Of a DNA stretch of 16,849 bases, positions 6,050 through 14,121 are shown piece after piece. Where the stretch lies: contig DAORKJ010000084.1 of assembly GCA_035439505.1 (NCBI GenBank), positions 1 through 16,849 of the forward strand, given 5' to 3'. Numbering within the stretch: the first letter of the stretch is position 1; every line of letters starts with the position of its first letter. The notes beneath the pieces are model-generated. The model made no database searches, was not told the DNA's origin, and worked only from the letters and a program-made list of their open reading frames with translations. The stretch is from UBA7236 sp035439505. Its GTDB lineage: Bacteria; Bacteroidota; Bacteroidia; Chitinophagales; BACL12. The position numbers and the translations under genes were made by a program.

Positions 6050-7789
6050 TTATAACTTAATAAATTTTGAGGAATGCCACTCTCCTGACTGACATAAACG
6101 CAAACAATACATACCACTTGGAAAATCCGCGACGTCTACACTTGCCTGATTCGGAGTGTTATTCCAATACAAACATTTTCCTGTTAAATCAAAAATTGCA
6201 ACACTTTCAGCCTCACCTTGGTAATTTATGTTCAGGGTTGACAGAGCAGGATTTGGATACAATGCTATTCCCTCAACACTCTCAAAAGAATTTACAAACG
6301 TTTTCGCATCGCCATATTTTGCAATATAAAAACCATTGCCATACTCAAAAGGAGGTAGTGTATCAATAGTGTATAAAGTAGTGATACCTGGAGTTGGATC
6401 TAAATCAATTGAATCTTGAAAAAACCCAACCATTATTAAATTATCAGCGTTATCCAATACAAGTTTTTGTGCAGCTGACCAATTTGATAGACCAGTAATT
6501 ATTTGACTTGCATCAATAAAATTACCCACAGCATCAAATTCCATAAGATAAAAATCATAATCATTTGGTATTCCAATTCCAGTTGTTTCTATAATGAATT
6601 CATCTGGTGATGGGTCAAGGTCAACCGATCCTAATAAATTTCCGAAAACAAAAATATTTCCGGTTTGACTAGTTGCAACTGCGTTGCATTCAATTTTAGA
6701 ACTCGGATCCCACAAATAGGCGAAAACAAAATTACCTTCTGGATTATACTTAGCTAGAAACCCATTTGTATGTTCGTAATTTGGTGTAAGCATAAATTCT
6801 GCTGCTGAAGGGTCAAAGTCAACAGGTTCCGGTCCTGATATACTACCTGTGCAAATAATATTGCCCTCCTCATCAATTGAAAAATCTTTAGGCGTTATAT
6901 TGACATTAAATGAATTATTTCCGGCTTTAAAAGACCATAAATAATCACCATTATTAGTGTATTTTGCGATAAATAAATCATATCCTCTTTCTGCATCTAA
7001 AATTTGCTCTCCTGGTCCAAAATCAAAATCTGCATTTTCCTTATCATTTAAATTACCACATAGCAGCAAATTATTTTCTTTGTCAATTTCCAACATTATA
7101 CGTCCTACTCCTTTTTCACCTGATAAGGCATAAGCCCACAATAAATTTCCTAAATAATCATATTTAGCTAAAAAATTATCTGTCTCGTTTGCATTTATTG
7201 TAAACTCACCTGCGCCAGGATTAAAATCGGCAGTCCCCATAAATTGGCCCGTAATAAATATATTACCAAATTGGTCAAGTGCAATATCCGATATACCAAT
7301 TATGCTATCAGAACTTAATATTTTAACCCACTCCGGTTCTCCATCATTATTATATTTTGCAAAAAACGATGAGACAAATCCCGTACCGCTTGGCACTAAA
7401 AATTCCGGGTCACCGGATTTTAGGGTAACTGTATCATATGCTACACTACCAACAAATAAATTATTATTGTTGGCAACAATATGCGCAGCAGAAGATGCAA
7501 ATCCGGGTGAATCGGAATATTTATTTATGGTATTCATCCAAATCATTTTACCGGTTTGATCCATCTTAACCAATAGTAAAGCCCCATTTGCAAGAAGTGT
7601 GGTATCTATACCGGTATAATCAAATTGGCTAGTTTCATAAAAATGTGTTGATAAATAAACATTCAATAGTGAGTCAGTACAAATTACGCCATCAAAATAA
7701 CCCAACATTCCTTTGTACCATGATGGTGAAGTTATTTGATTGTATGCTGTTCCAAATGTTAATAATAAAATCAGCAATGTTGTGAGCAT
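6050..7789 (-). CDS. Secreted DxDP-repeat (SBBP-like) beta-propeller protein with type A T9SS sorting domain
   Basis: The ATG at 7789 is preferred over that at 7828 because a promoter -7 box (7822-7815) lies between them and because it begins the signal peptide (MLTTLLILLLTFGTAYNQ). The 579-residue product has five spaced D-F/L-D/N-P motifs at about 188, 254, 324, 390 and 462 (DFNPGAGEF, DFDFGPGEQ, DFDPSAAEF, DLDPSPDEF, DLDPTPGIT), 66-72 residues apart. Each is followed by F-x-AKY-x-x-x-G and G-N-x-x-x-x-G strands. This resembles the SBBP beta-propeller repeat found in Bacteroidota secreted proteins. The C-terminal sorting domain starts around 505 (LYPNPALSTLNI at 510-521) and ends FPSGMYCLRL...KFIKL. 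No enzyme active site is evident. It lies 145 bp upstream of the delta-60 gene on the same strand and may share its function. Confidence 0.85.
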   Translation of the reverse strand: MLTTLLILLLTFGTAYNQITSPSWYKGMLGYFDGVICTDSLLNVYLSTHFYETSQFDYTGIDTTLLANGALLLVKMDQTGKMIWMNTINKYSDSPGFASSAAHIVANNNNLFVGSVAYDTVTLKSGDPEFLVPSGTGFVSSFFAKYNNDGEPEWVKILSSDSIIGISDIALDQFGNIFITGQFMGTADFNPGAGEFTINANETDNFLAKYDYLGNLLWAYALSGEKGVGRIMLEIDKENNLLLCGNLNDKENADFDFGPGEQILDAERGYDLFIAKYTNNGDYLWSFKAGNNSFNVNITPKDFSIDEEGNIICTGSISGPEPVDFDPSAAEFMLTPNYEHTNGFLAKYNPEGNFVFAYLWDPSSKIECNAVATSQTGNIFVFGNLLGSVDLDPSPDEFIIETTGIGIPNDYDFYLMEFDAVGNFIDASQIITGLSNWSAAQKLVLDNADNLIMVGFFQDSIDLDPTPGITTLYTIDTLPPFEYGNGFYIAKYGDAKTFVNSFESVEGIALYPNPALSTLNINYQGEAESVAIFDLTGKCLYWNNTPNQASVDVADFPSGMYCLRLCQSGEWHSSKFIKL

Positions 7790-7814
7790 TTTCTTCAATG
7801 TGGAATATTTTGAA

Positions 7815-7843
7815 TATAAATATAGCACTTTTAGCCAACTTCC
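7815..7843 (-). promoter_or_regulatory. Probable promoter of the DxDP-repeat protein gene
   Basis: On the minus strand a TTG is followed after 18 bases by TATATTTA (about 7822-7815), one base off TAnnTTTG, and 25 bases before the ATG at 7789. If right, transcription starts downstream of the other possible ATG (7828) and excludes it. Confidence 0.4.
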
Positions 7844-7996
7844 AATTTATACCAATTGGTTATTTCTGCCTAAAACATTGTATCAAATATTTGGCATCAG
7901 TTACTTTTAATGCCACTTCATTAAACTTTTCACCTCCTCTTTTGTTTAAGCCTTATTAAAGCAAAACCTCCTTACCATAATTGTGTTGAAATACAT

Positions 7997-9925
7997 ATGA
8001 AAGTAATCATATTAGGCATATTTACATTTGTTGCCACTGTTATTCCTTTTGCGGAATTAAGTGGGCAAAAACAAAATAATAATTGGTATTTCGGGACAGC
8101 GGGAATCGATTTTAATGGCCCCTCTCCTGTTGCAATTACAACCAGTTCCATGAGCACCTTTGAAGGCTGCGCGACCGTTTCGGATAAATTTGGCAATTTG
8201 TTGTTTTATACGGACGGCGTTAGTGTTTTTAACCGTGAAAATGATGTGATGCCTTCTGGGACCGGTTTATTTGGCGATTACTCCAGCAGTAATTCAGCTG
8301 TAATCGTTCCAAAACCGGGTGACCCCAATAAATATTATATTTTTACTACTGAATGTTATTACCCTTTAACAGGATTACATTACACCCTCGTTGATATGTG
8401 TCTCGATGGTGGATTAGGTGGTGTTGTAGCAGGTGAAAAAAATGTTTTTTTAACGGGACAAACACCCGAAAAAGTGACTACCGCTTTACATGCGAACGGC
8501 AAAGATGTTTGGGTGCTTACTCATGGTTGGAATAACAACGAATTCCGTGTTTATTTAGTGACTGCTGCCGGTGTTGATCCTACACCTGTTGTTACTGCTA
8601 TTGGTCCTGTTCATGGTCCCGATTTTTTCCAAAGTGTGGGATGCATGAAAATGAATCGCGACAATAATAAAATTGCAGTTGCTGTTGAAGTAAGTGGAAA
8701 TAGAATTGAATTATATGATTTTGATAATGCAACAGGAATTGTAAGTAATGAAATAATAATAACTACTCCTCATTCAGCTGCCGGTTTGGGTCCCGGGAAT
8801 ACTGTTTACGGTGTGGAATTTTCTCCAAATAATAATTTTATTTATTCCTCAAGCTGGTTCGATGATAATATTTATCAATTGGATATCACTAGTGGTGATG
8901 CTGCTACAATTGAAGCAAGTGCAACAGTTATCGGCACTACATCGGCAGCTTCTAATGTTGGTGCATTACAATTGGCACCTGATAATAAAATTTATGCTGC
9001 AACGCAATATAAAAATAAAGTTGGTGTAATTAATGCACCTGATTTTGCCGGCATAGCATGTAATTATATTGATAATGGTTTTAATTTAGAAGGCGAAACG
9101 GTGTATGCAGGTTTACCGGCATTTGTACAAAACAATGAAATTTCTTATCAGCCGGAATTTGAATTTACTGCAGGTTGTGCAGGTGGAACATCAGCATTTT
9201 CGTTTACAAGTGATGCTGTGTATGATGAGGTGTTCTGGGATTTCGGTGATCCAACAACCACATTAGACAATTCTACTGCATTTGATGCCACCTACATTTA
9301 TTCCGATACAGGAACTTACACGGTAACCTTAATTTTTACAATCGGTTGTTTTAGCGATACTGCTATTACAGATATTGTTGTAAACGAAGGAGCATTATAT
9401 AATTTGTTGCCTGGTGATACAACAGTGTGTATAGAAGACGCCTCTTCCATTATTTTATTTTTAACTGCTACATTAACAGATATTGAATGGAGCACAGGTT
9501 CAACTGCGAATGAAATTGAAGTGTCTGCTGATGGTATTTATTTTGCCAGCGGTAGCGACGATTGTGGTATTTTACAAACAGATAGTATTGTAGTTGATTT
9601 TATAGATTGCGAAATTGACACCACCACGAATGAAAATCCTACAACATGTTTTATACAATTTCCAAATGCATTTTCTCCGAATGGGGATGGATTTAACGAA
9701 ATATTTAATCCTGTTGCCAATCAACTTTGTTTAGTTGAAAATTATCAATTACAAATTTATTCCCGTTGGGGTGAATTAATTTTTTCGAGTAATGATATAA
9801 ATACCGGATGGAATGGCATTTACAAAAACATTCCGCAGGAGCTTGGCACTTATGTATATATTGCTGATGCTACCATAGGTGGGATGGATATGCAACAAAC
9901 CGGAACTGTTACCTTGGTAAGATAA
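7997..9925 (+). CDS. Secreted beta-propeller/PKD protein with gliding-motility-associated (type B) T9SS C-terminal domain
   Basis: A 642-residue exported protein with signal peptide 1-23 (KVIILGIFTFVATVIPFAELSG). Residues about 28-380 look like WD40/YVTN-type propeller repeats (NWYFG..GIDFN, YGVEFSPNNNFIYSSSW at 271-287, LQLAPDNKIYAA at 325-336). SPN/APD-(N)-x-K/F-IY turns of this kind are common in Bacteroidota gliding-associated proteins. A PKD domain lies at about 385-462, with WDFGDPTTT and YSDTGTYTVTL. A second Ig-like segment covers about 465-535. The type B C-terminal domain runs from about 552 to 642 with the signature FPNAFSPNGDGFNEIF (555-570), IYSRWGELIF and GTYVYIADA. This CHU_C-type tail directs secretion by T9SS, often with a PorP/SprF-type partner. 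None is in the window. It is transcribed divergently from the DxDP-repeat gene. Confidence 0.88.
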   Translation: MKVIILGIFTFVATVIPFAELSGQKQNNNWYFGTAGIDFNGPSPVAITTSSMSTFEGCATVSDKFGNLLFYTDGVSVFNRENDVMPSGTGLFGDYSSSNSAVIVPKPGDPNKYYIFTTECYYPLTGLHYTLVDMCLDGGLGGVVAGEKNVFLTGQTPEKVTTALHANGKDVWVLTHGWNNNEFRVYLVTAAGVDPTPVVTAIGPVHGPDFFQSVGCMKMNRDNNKIAVAVEVSGNRIELYDFDNATGIVSNEIIITTPHSAAGLGPGNTVYGVEFSPNNNFIYSSSWFDDNIYQLDITSGDAATIEASATVIGTTSAASNVGALQLAPDNKIYAATQYKNKVGVINAPDFAGIACNYIDNGFNLEGETVYAGLPAFVQNNEISYQPEFEFTAGCAGGTSAFSFTSDAVYDEVFWDFGDPTTTLDNSTAFDATYIYSDTGTYTVTLIFTIGCFSDTAITDIVVNEGALYNLLPGDTTVCIEDASSIILFLTATLTDIEWSTGSTANEIEVSADGIYFASGSDDCGILQTDSIVVDFIDCEIDTTTNENPTTCFIQFPNAFSPNGDGFNEIFNPVANQLCLVENYQLQIYSRWGELIFSSNDINTGWNGIYKNIPQELGTYVYIADATIGGMDMQQTGTVTLVR

Positions 9926-10092
9926 TTGCCAAAGGGTGTTTATCACTATCATTTTAAATTACCGGCATTTAATAAAACTAAGACCCTCGTTTTTTTGAAT
10001 GAGTGAAAAATGATATATTTACCGGGAATATCTTAATTATTTTTATTCCTAATAATATATACATCCATTTATTCTCCTAATCGTTTTAGGTT

Positions 10093-11490
10093 ATGAAAAA
10101 ACTTACTCCAGTTTTAATGCTTATGTGTTTTGCCCAATACATTTTAGCACAAACCCCTACTTATACTTTTCCTGCTGAAACTTTGCAACACGAAGGCACC
10201 TGGTTGCAATGGCCACATCATTATACTTACGGTACAACATATCGTAGCAGATTGGACCAAACATTTATTGATATGACTGCGGCATTGGTAGGTTCTGAAA
10301 AGGTTTTTATTGTAGCCTATAACAATACTGAAAAAAACAGGATTATCGATTTATTAAATACTGCAGGAATTCCTTTGGGAAATATATTTTTTTATATTAT
10401 TAAAACTGATGATGTTTGGTCGCGCGACAATGGACCTATGTATGTATATAATGAAGATAATGAACTGGTAATTTTAGATTGGAAATTTAACGGTTGGGGC
10501 AACGATACACCGTATGCTAAAGTTGATAAAGTGCCACAACGTATTGCTGAAAAAACAGGTGTGCCCCGTGTTAATCTTTCCGCAATGGTATTAGAAGGAG
10601 GCGCAGTAGAAGTTGATGGTGCGGGCACATTTTTAGCTACGCGCAGCAGCATTTCAGGTGATAATAGAAATCCCACACTTACAGAAACCGATATTAATAA
10701 TTATCTGCAACAATACCTTGGCGTAAGCAATATTATTTGGCTCGATGGTTTATATGGAGGTGCGCTTGATATCACAGACACACATATTGACGGATTTGCT
10801 AAATTTTTAGACAGCACAACATTGGTAACCATGAATTCTGCTGATTTAAGTTATTGGGGAATTTCCACTTCCGATATTACAACATTAATGACTGCAGAAA
10901 ATGCAAATGGTGATACTTATAATAAAATCTATCTGCCATTAACCAATAAAAATGTAAAAACAACCTGGGGTGCTAATGTAGGATTTAAATCATCCTATAA
11001 TAATTATTATGTTGGAAATAATGTAGTATTAGCCACCACATTTAATGATGCAAATGATGATGATGCCTTAGCTATTTTATCCGATTTATATCCCGACAAA
11101 ACAATTGTTGGAATTGATTGTCGCAATTTATATTTTTATGGTGGTATGGTGCATTGTGTAACTCAGCAACAACCGATAGGTTTGCCATTAAAATCGTTTG
11201 TTCAATTTGATAATGGAGATGAAGATTTTCCTTTAACCGCTTCAATTTCGCCTAACCCTGCATCAGATATAACGCAAATTACCATTTCAGGAAATATTAC
11301 CGGTAATGCGGTAATTGAAATTTATGCACTCAACGGGGCCTTGGTGTATCAAACAGAAGTAACAACTATTTTACCGGGAAATACTTCTATAGCCATCGAT
11401 GTGAGCAATTTCGAAAATGGCAATTATATTGGTGTAGTTAAAAACAATAACACACGCAGCAGTGGTTTTGTTATTACCGTAACCCATTAA
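10093..11490 (+). CDS. T9SS-exported agmatine / peptidylarginine deiminase-family enzyme
   Basis: A 465-residue guanidino-group hydrolase of the PAD_porph/agmatine deiminase family, which releases ammonia from agmatine or arginine side chains through a Cys thiouronium intermediate. Signal peptide 1-19 (KKLTPVLMLMCFAQYILAQ). The catalytic domain spans about 24-370. Visible active-site elements are W109-S-R-D112-N-G-P, LEGGA (167-171), H231 and D233 in DTHIDGF, SYNNYY with N304, and the nucleophile C355 in GGMVHCVTQQQP. The HCVTQQQP form is that of agmatine deiminases (HCITQQ), but cytosolic agmatine deiminases lack a signal peptide and end near residue 370. Here a type A T9SS domain (about 380-465, SPNPASDITQI, ENGNYIGVV) is added. 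Porphyromonas PPAD is likewise a T9SS-exported member. Substrate (agmatine, free arginine or C-terminal peptidyl-arginine) is undecided. Its ending hairpin is at 11511-11549. Confidence 0.85.
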   Translation: MKKLTPVLMLMCFAQYILAQTPTYTFPAETLQHEGTWLQWPHHYTYGTTYRSRLDQTFIDMTAALVGSEKVFIVAYNNTEKNRIIDLLNTAGIPLGNIFFYIIKTDDVWSRDNGPMYVYNEDNELVILDWKFNGWGNDTPYAKVDKVPQRIAEKTGVPRVNLSAMVLEGGAVEVDGAGTFLATRSSISGDNRNPTLTETDINNYLQQYLGVSNIIWLDGLYGGALDITDTHIDGFAKFLDSTTLVTMNSADLSYWGISTSDITTLMTAENANGDTYNKIYLPLTNKNVKTTWGANVGFKSSYNNYYVGNNVVLATTFNDANDDDALAILSDLYPDKTIVGIDCRNLYFYGGMVHCVTQQQPIGLPLKSFVQFDNGDEDFPLTASISPNPASDITQITISGNITGNAVIEIYALNGALVYQTEVTTILPGNTSIAIDVSNFENGNYIGVVKNNNTRSSGFVITVTH

Positions 11491-11510
11491 TTACAAATAT
11501 ATTTTAACAA

Positions 11511-11549
11511 TTGGGGTGAAATTGGTGGCATATACCTATTTCATCCCAA
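11511..11549 (+). terminator. Hairpin, probable terminator of the deiminase gene
   Basis: TTGGGGTGAAAT (11511-11522) pairs with ATTTCATCCCAA (11538-11549) over 12 positions with one G-T wobble, and a GGT/ACC pair lies in the loop. It starts 20 bp after the stop codon. A T-tract is missing (AATTTGC follows), so termination would be weak; mRNA 3'-end protection is another role. Confidence 0.5.
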
Positions 11550-11550
11550 A

Positions 11551-11573
11551 TTTGCAATGATAACTATCGCAAA
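11551..11573. promoter_or_regulatory. Imperfect palindrome upstream of hemN, possible activator site
   Basis: TTTGC (11551-11555) and GCAAA (11569-11573) are inverted around an inner region in which three more symmetric pairs match, eight of eleven in total. Its centre (11562) lies about 42 bp before the predicted transcription start, where CRP/FNR-type class II activators bind. It does not match the classic FNR TTGAT-N4-ATCAA, so the factor is unknown. Confidence 0.3.
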
Positions 11574-11592
11574 TTCGTTTAGAATGTTGGCG

Positions 11593-11600
11593 TAAATTTG
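11593..11600 (+). promoter_or_regulatory. hemN -7 box (TAAATTTG)
   Basis: A full TAnnTTTG match ends 4 bases before the hemN ATG (11605). Placing +1 at the usual distance puts the transcript start at about the ATG, so the mRNA would be leaderless or nearly so. No good TTG is seen 18-22 bp upstream, which suits an activator-dependent promoter but also weakens the call. Confidence 0.4.
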
Positions 11601-11604
11601 CACC

Positions 11605-12969
11605 ATGTTTTCAGGCCTTATTCAAAAGTATAATGTTCCGGGACCTCGGTACACTAGTTATCCAACAGTGCCATATTGGGACGAAAAGGGTTTTTCAACC
11701 GAAATTTGGCAACAACATCTTATCAAATCATTTACTGAATCTAATGCTAAAGAGGGAATTAGTTTATACATTCATTTGCCCTTTTGCGAAAGCCTTTGCA
11801 CTTTTTGCGGTTGCAATAAACGAATCACCAAGCAACATAATGTTGAAGCACCTTATATTGAAGCCATACTAAAAGAGTGGGAATTATATTGTAATCTTTT
11901 TCCGGAAAAACCTATTATCAAAGAATTGCATTTAGGTGGTGGCACGCCAACTTTTTTTAGTGTTGAACAACTGGAAAAATTAATTAATGGAATATTTTTA
12001 AAAGCCGAAAAAGCCGAATTTCCGGAATATAGTTTCGAAGGACATCCTAATAATACTACACGTGAACATTTGCAACAATTATTTAATCTGGGATTTAATC
12101 GCGTAAGTTTTGGTGTGCAGGATTACAATGAAAAAGTGCAAATTGCCATTCATCGTATTCAGCCATTTGAACATGTTGAACGTGTTACCAAGTGGGCTCG
12201 TGAAATAGGATATCAAAGTATTGGGCATGATTTAATTTTTGGATTGCCATTTCAAACGCTCGACGATATTTTATTTACTATTAATAAAACAAACGAACTC
12301 CGCCCTGACAGGCTTGCTTTTTACAGTTATGCGCATGTGCCTTGGATAAAAGGAAATGGACAACGCGGATTTAAAGATGAAGATTTACCAAAAGATGAAG
12401 AAAAAAGAAAATTGTATGAAACCGGTAAAAAACATCTTTTAGATTTAGGATATTTGGAAATTGGGATGGATCATTTTGCGTTATCTTCCGACAGTATGTT
12501 TACGGCATTTAATACCGGAAAATTACATCGCAATTTTATGGGATACACTGCCTCCAAAACGCAATTAATGATTGGATTGGGTGTTTCATCAATTGGTGAT
12601 AGCTGGTATGCATTCGGACAGAATGAAAAAGAAATTGAAGCGTATTATGAAGCAATAAATCAAAATCAATTACCTATTTTCAAAGGTCACATTTTAAATG
12701 AGGAGGACTTGGTAATCAGAAAACATATCCTTAATATCATGTGTACTTTCAAAACAACATGGACAGATGCCATGGGATACTTCGAAACCCTGCCACAGGT
12801 TATTGACGATTTGGCTGAAATGCAAGCCGATGGCCTTTTGCAGATTACAGCAGGTAAGCTAACGGTGACAGACGCCGGAAAGGCATTTGTCCGAAATATT
12901 TGCATGGCTTTCGATTTGCAGCTTAAACGCAAAACTCCTGAGACAAAGCTGTTTTCCATGACTATATAG
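11605..12969 (+). CDS. hemN: Oxygen-independent coproporphyrinogen III oxidase (radical SAM)
   Basis: A 454-residue cytosolic enzyme, close to the 457 residues of E. coli HemN. It oxidatively decarboxylates two propionates of coproporphyrinogen III to give protoporphyrinogen IX for heme synthesis without oxygen. IQKYNVPGPRYTSYPT (7-21) is the HemN N-terminal signature. C61, C65 and C68 in PFCESLCTFCGC hold the 4Fe-4S cluster that cleaves S-adenosylmethionine; C70 is the extra HemN cysteine that distinguishes it from HemW. GGGTP (111-115) is the SAM-binding loop. The C-terminal HemN domain (about 365-450, LNIMCTFKTTW...) is present. The start fits the family. It stands alone, with no other heme gene in view, between the deiminase and a lipoprotein gene. 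Confidence 0.95.
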   Translation: MFSGLIQKYNVPGPRYTSYPTVPYWDEKGFSTEIWQQHLIKSFTESNAKEGISLYIHLPFCESLCTFCGCNKRITKQHNVEAPYIEAILKEWELYCNLFPEKPIIKELHLGGGTPTFFSVEQLEKLINGIFLKAEKAEFPEYSFEGHPNNTTREHLQQLFNLGFNRVSFGVQDYNEKVQIAIHRIQPFEHVERVTKWAREIGYQSIGHDLIFGLPFQTLDDILFTINKTNELRPDRLAFYSYAHVPWIKGNGQRGFKDEDLPKDEEKRKLYETGKKHLLDLGYLEIGMDHFALSSDSMFTAFNTGKLHRNFMGYTASKTQLMIGLGVSSIGDSWYAFGQNEKEIEAYYEAINQNQLPIFKGHILNEEDLVIRKHILNIMCTFKTTWTDAMGYFETLPQVIDDLAEMQADGLLQITAGKLTVTDAGKAFVRNICMAFDLQLKRKTPETKLFSMTI

Positions 12970-13002
12970 CACAAATAAAGTTAAAACAACAATCTTAATT
13001 TG

Positions 13003-13010
13003 TACCTTTG
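13003..13010 (+). promoter_or_regulatory. -7 box (TACCTTTG) upstream of the lipoprotein gene
   Basis: An exact TAnnTTTG match lies 34 bp after the hemN stop. No TTG stands at the proper distance, and it would give a long leader of about 135 bases before the ATG at 13148. Within that leader GGCAA (13027-13031) can pair with TTGCC, a small hairpin only. Confidence 0.3.
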
Positions 13011-13147
13011 CTTAATAGTTCTTTGGGCAACAAATAGTATTTGCCTATTAATAATATTAATTCAACCCACATTTTAAAATTTAAATTGTTGCTAATTGGG
13101 GCTTAAGCTATTTTATTTTTATTAATTAACACTAAAATTAAAATGTT

Positions 13148-13705
13148 ATGAATAAATCTTATAACATCCTGCTTGCAATAATAATGATTGGAATAATTGG
13201 ATGTAGCAAAAATACAAATGAAGTTACCACTACAACAGACCCTATTGTTGCATGCGCTGAAAATTTATCCTCAACAAAAGCAGAGTTGGTAGCATGGAAA
13301 GACACCATTTACACTAAACTAGATGAAATGGAGCAACAAGAAACAAAAATTCTTGAAAGTCTAGCCACTGTAAAGGTCCCAGCCGATAAAAACATTCAAA
13401 CCAATATTGCTAAAGCAGCCTTTAACGAATTAAAAACAAAACGTGAAAATATGCGCGAGCTGTATAATGTGGTAATGGATTTGCTCGCATTTGATGAAAC
13501 CGCATTTGCCGAATTTAAAGCTAAAGCAGAAGCAGGTAGTCTTTCACAAGTAGAACTCTACAAAGAAATAAAATTTTATGATAACCATTTTGAATTTTAT
13601 CAAAGTGATATTATAAATTGGCGAAGTGTAATGGAAGAAATAGAAATTGAATCTATAGGTAATCAAAAAAAATTACAGGCAATAATTGCTGAAAGCAGTA
13701 AATAA
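13148..13705 (+). CDS. Small helical lipoprotein of unknown function
   Basis: A 185-residue protein that I do not recognise. Residues 1-19 are a lipoprotein signal ending in the lipobox IIGC, with C19 as the acylated residue. The following SKNTNEV lacks aspartate at +2, and the composition suits outer-membrane anchoring, but leaflet cannot be told. After a short Thr-rich linker (25-31) the rest is charged and predicted by eye to be almost wholly alpha-helical, in two or three long helices (about 40-75, 83-120, 133-182), with heptad-like spacing. Periplasmic helical-bundle lipoproteins of this size are common in Bacteroidota and often poorly annotated. A strong terminator 51 bp downstream and 178 bp of upstream space make it a single-gene unit. 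Confidence 0.75.
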   Translation: MNKSYNILLAIIMIGIIGCSKNTNEVTTTTDPIVACAENLSSTKAELVAWKDTIYTKLDEMEQQETKILESLATVKVPADKNIQTNIAKAAFNELKTKRENMRELYNVVMDLLAFDETAFAEFKAKAEAGSLSQVELYKEIKFYDNHFEFYQSDIINWRSVMEEIEIESIGNQKKLQAIIAESSK

Positions 13706-13755
13706 AAACATGGCGTTGTTCTCGAAAATATTTAAAAATTAACATTTCTAATGGC

Positions 13756-13795
13756 AAGAGGTAAGGATGTTGAATAACATTTTTACCTCTTTTTT
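13756..13795 (+). terminator. Rho-independent terminator of the lipoprotein gene
   Basis: AAGAGGTAA (13756-13764) pairs with TTACCTCTT (13783-13791), with a second inner stem ATGTT/AACAT around GAAT, followed by a T-run to 13795. This is a textbook intrinsic terminator, 51 bp after the stop codon. Confidence 0.85.
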
Positions 13796-13851
13796 AATCT
13801 TCAAATCGCATTTAAAAAACTTTTACAATTGAACAGCCGGTTTGTTGCTTT

Positions 13852-13894
13852 GGTGAAATTGAAGCGCTGGTTGTATCAACAATTTAACTTCACC
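13852..13894. repeat. Imperfect 43-bp hairpin upstream of the receptor gene
   Basis: GGTGAAATTGAA (13852-13863) pairs with the segment ending in CTTCACC (to 13894) over 11 of 12 positions, counting one G-T wobble. Within the loop GTTG-TAT-CAAC forms a second small stem. No T-tract follows, so it is not a plain terminator. A regulatory RNA structure or protein site is possible. Confidence 0.45.
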
Positions 13895-14121
13895 CTTTAA
13901 TTACACCCTAAAATTAGCGTCTAATGAATATCCCACGTTAAATTGATAACTTAGGGCATATAACAAACAGGACAACAATAAATGCAATTACCTTAACCTA
14001 TAAACAATGATAATTTTGAATACCTCTACCGGGCAAAGGTTGTGGCAATCTTAAATTAATTGTAAATGTTTTTAGAACTTTTTTATCTATATCTAATTTT
14101 ACGACCTTAAAATACTATAAC

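Larger units (their letters stand above)
13706..14121. other. Long intergenic region before the TonB-dependent receptor
   Basis: 416 bp with no credible coding frame. It holds the lipoprotein terminator (13756-13795), a long imperfect hairpin (13852-13894), a weak Fur-box-like stretch (about 14003-14021) and a possible -7 box TAATTTTA (14094-14101), 20 bp before the receptor's ATG and lacking a clear -33 partner. The length suggests regulated expression of the receptor or a small RNA. Confidence 0.5.

Noticed and set aside
7790..7828. In-frame 13-residue extension of the DxDP-repeat protein
   Set aside because: A -7 box lies inside the extension, so the transcript should begin after the first ATG.
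9926..10092. Small inverted repeats GGAATA/TATTCC and CCTAA/TTAGG before the deiminase gene
   Set aside because: Stems of five to six pairs are expected by chance in AT-rich DNA; not enough for an RNA switch.
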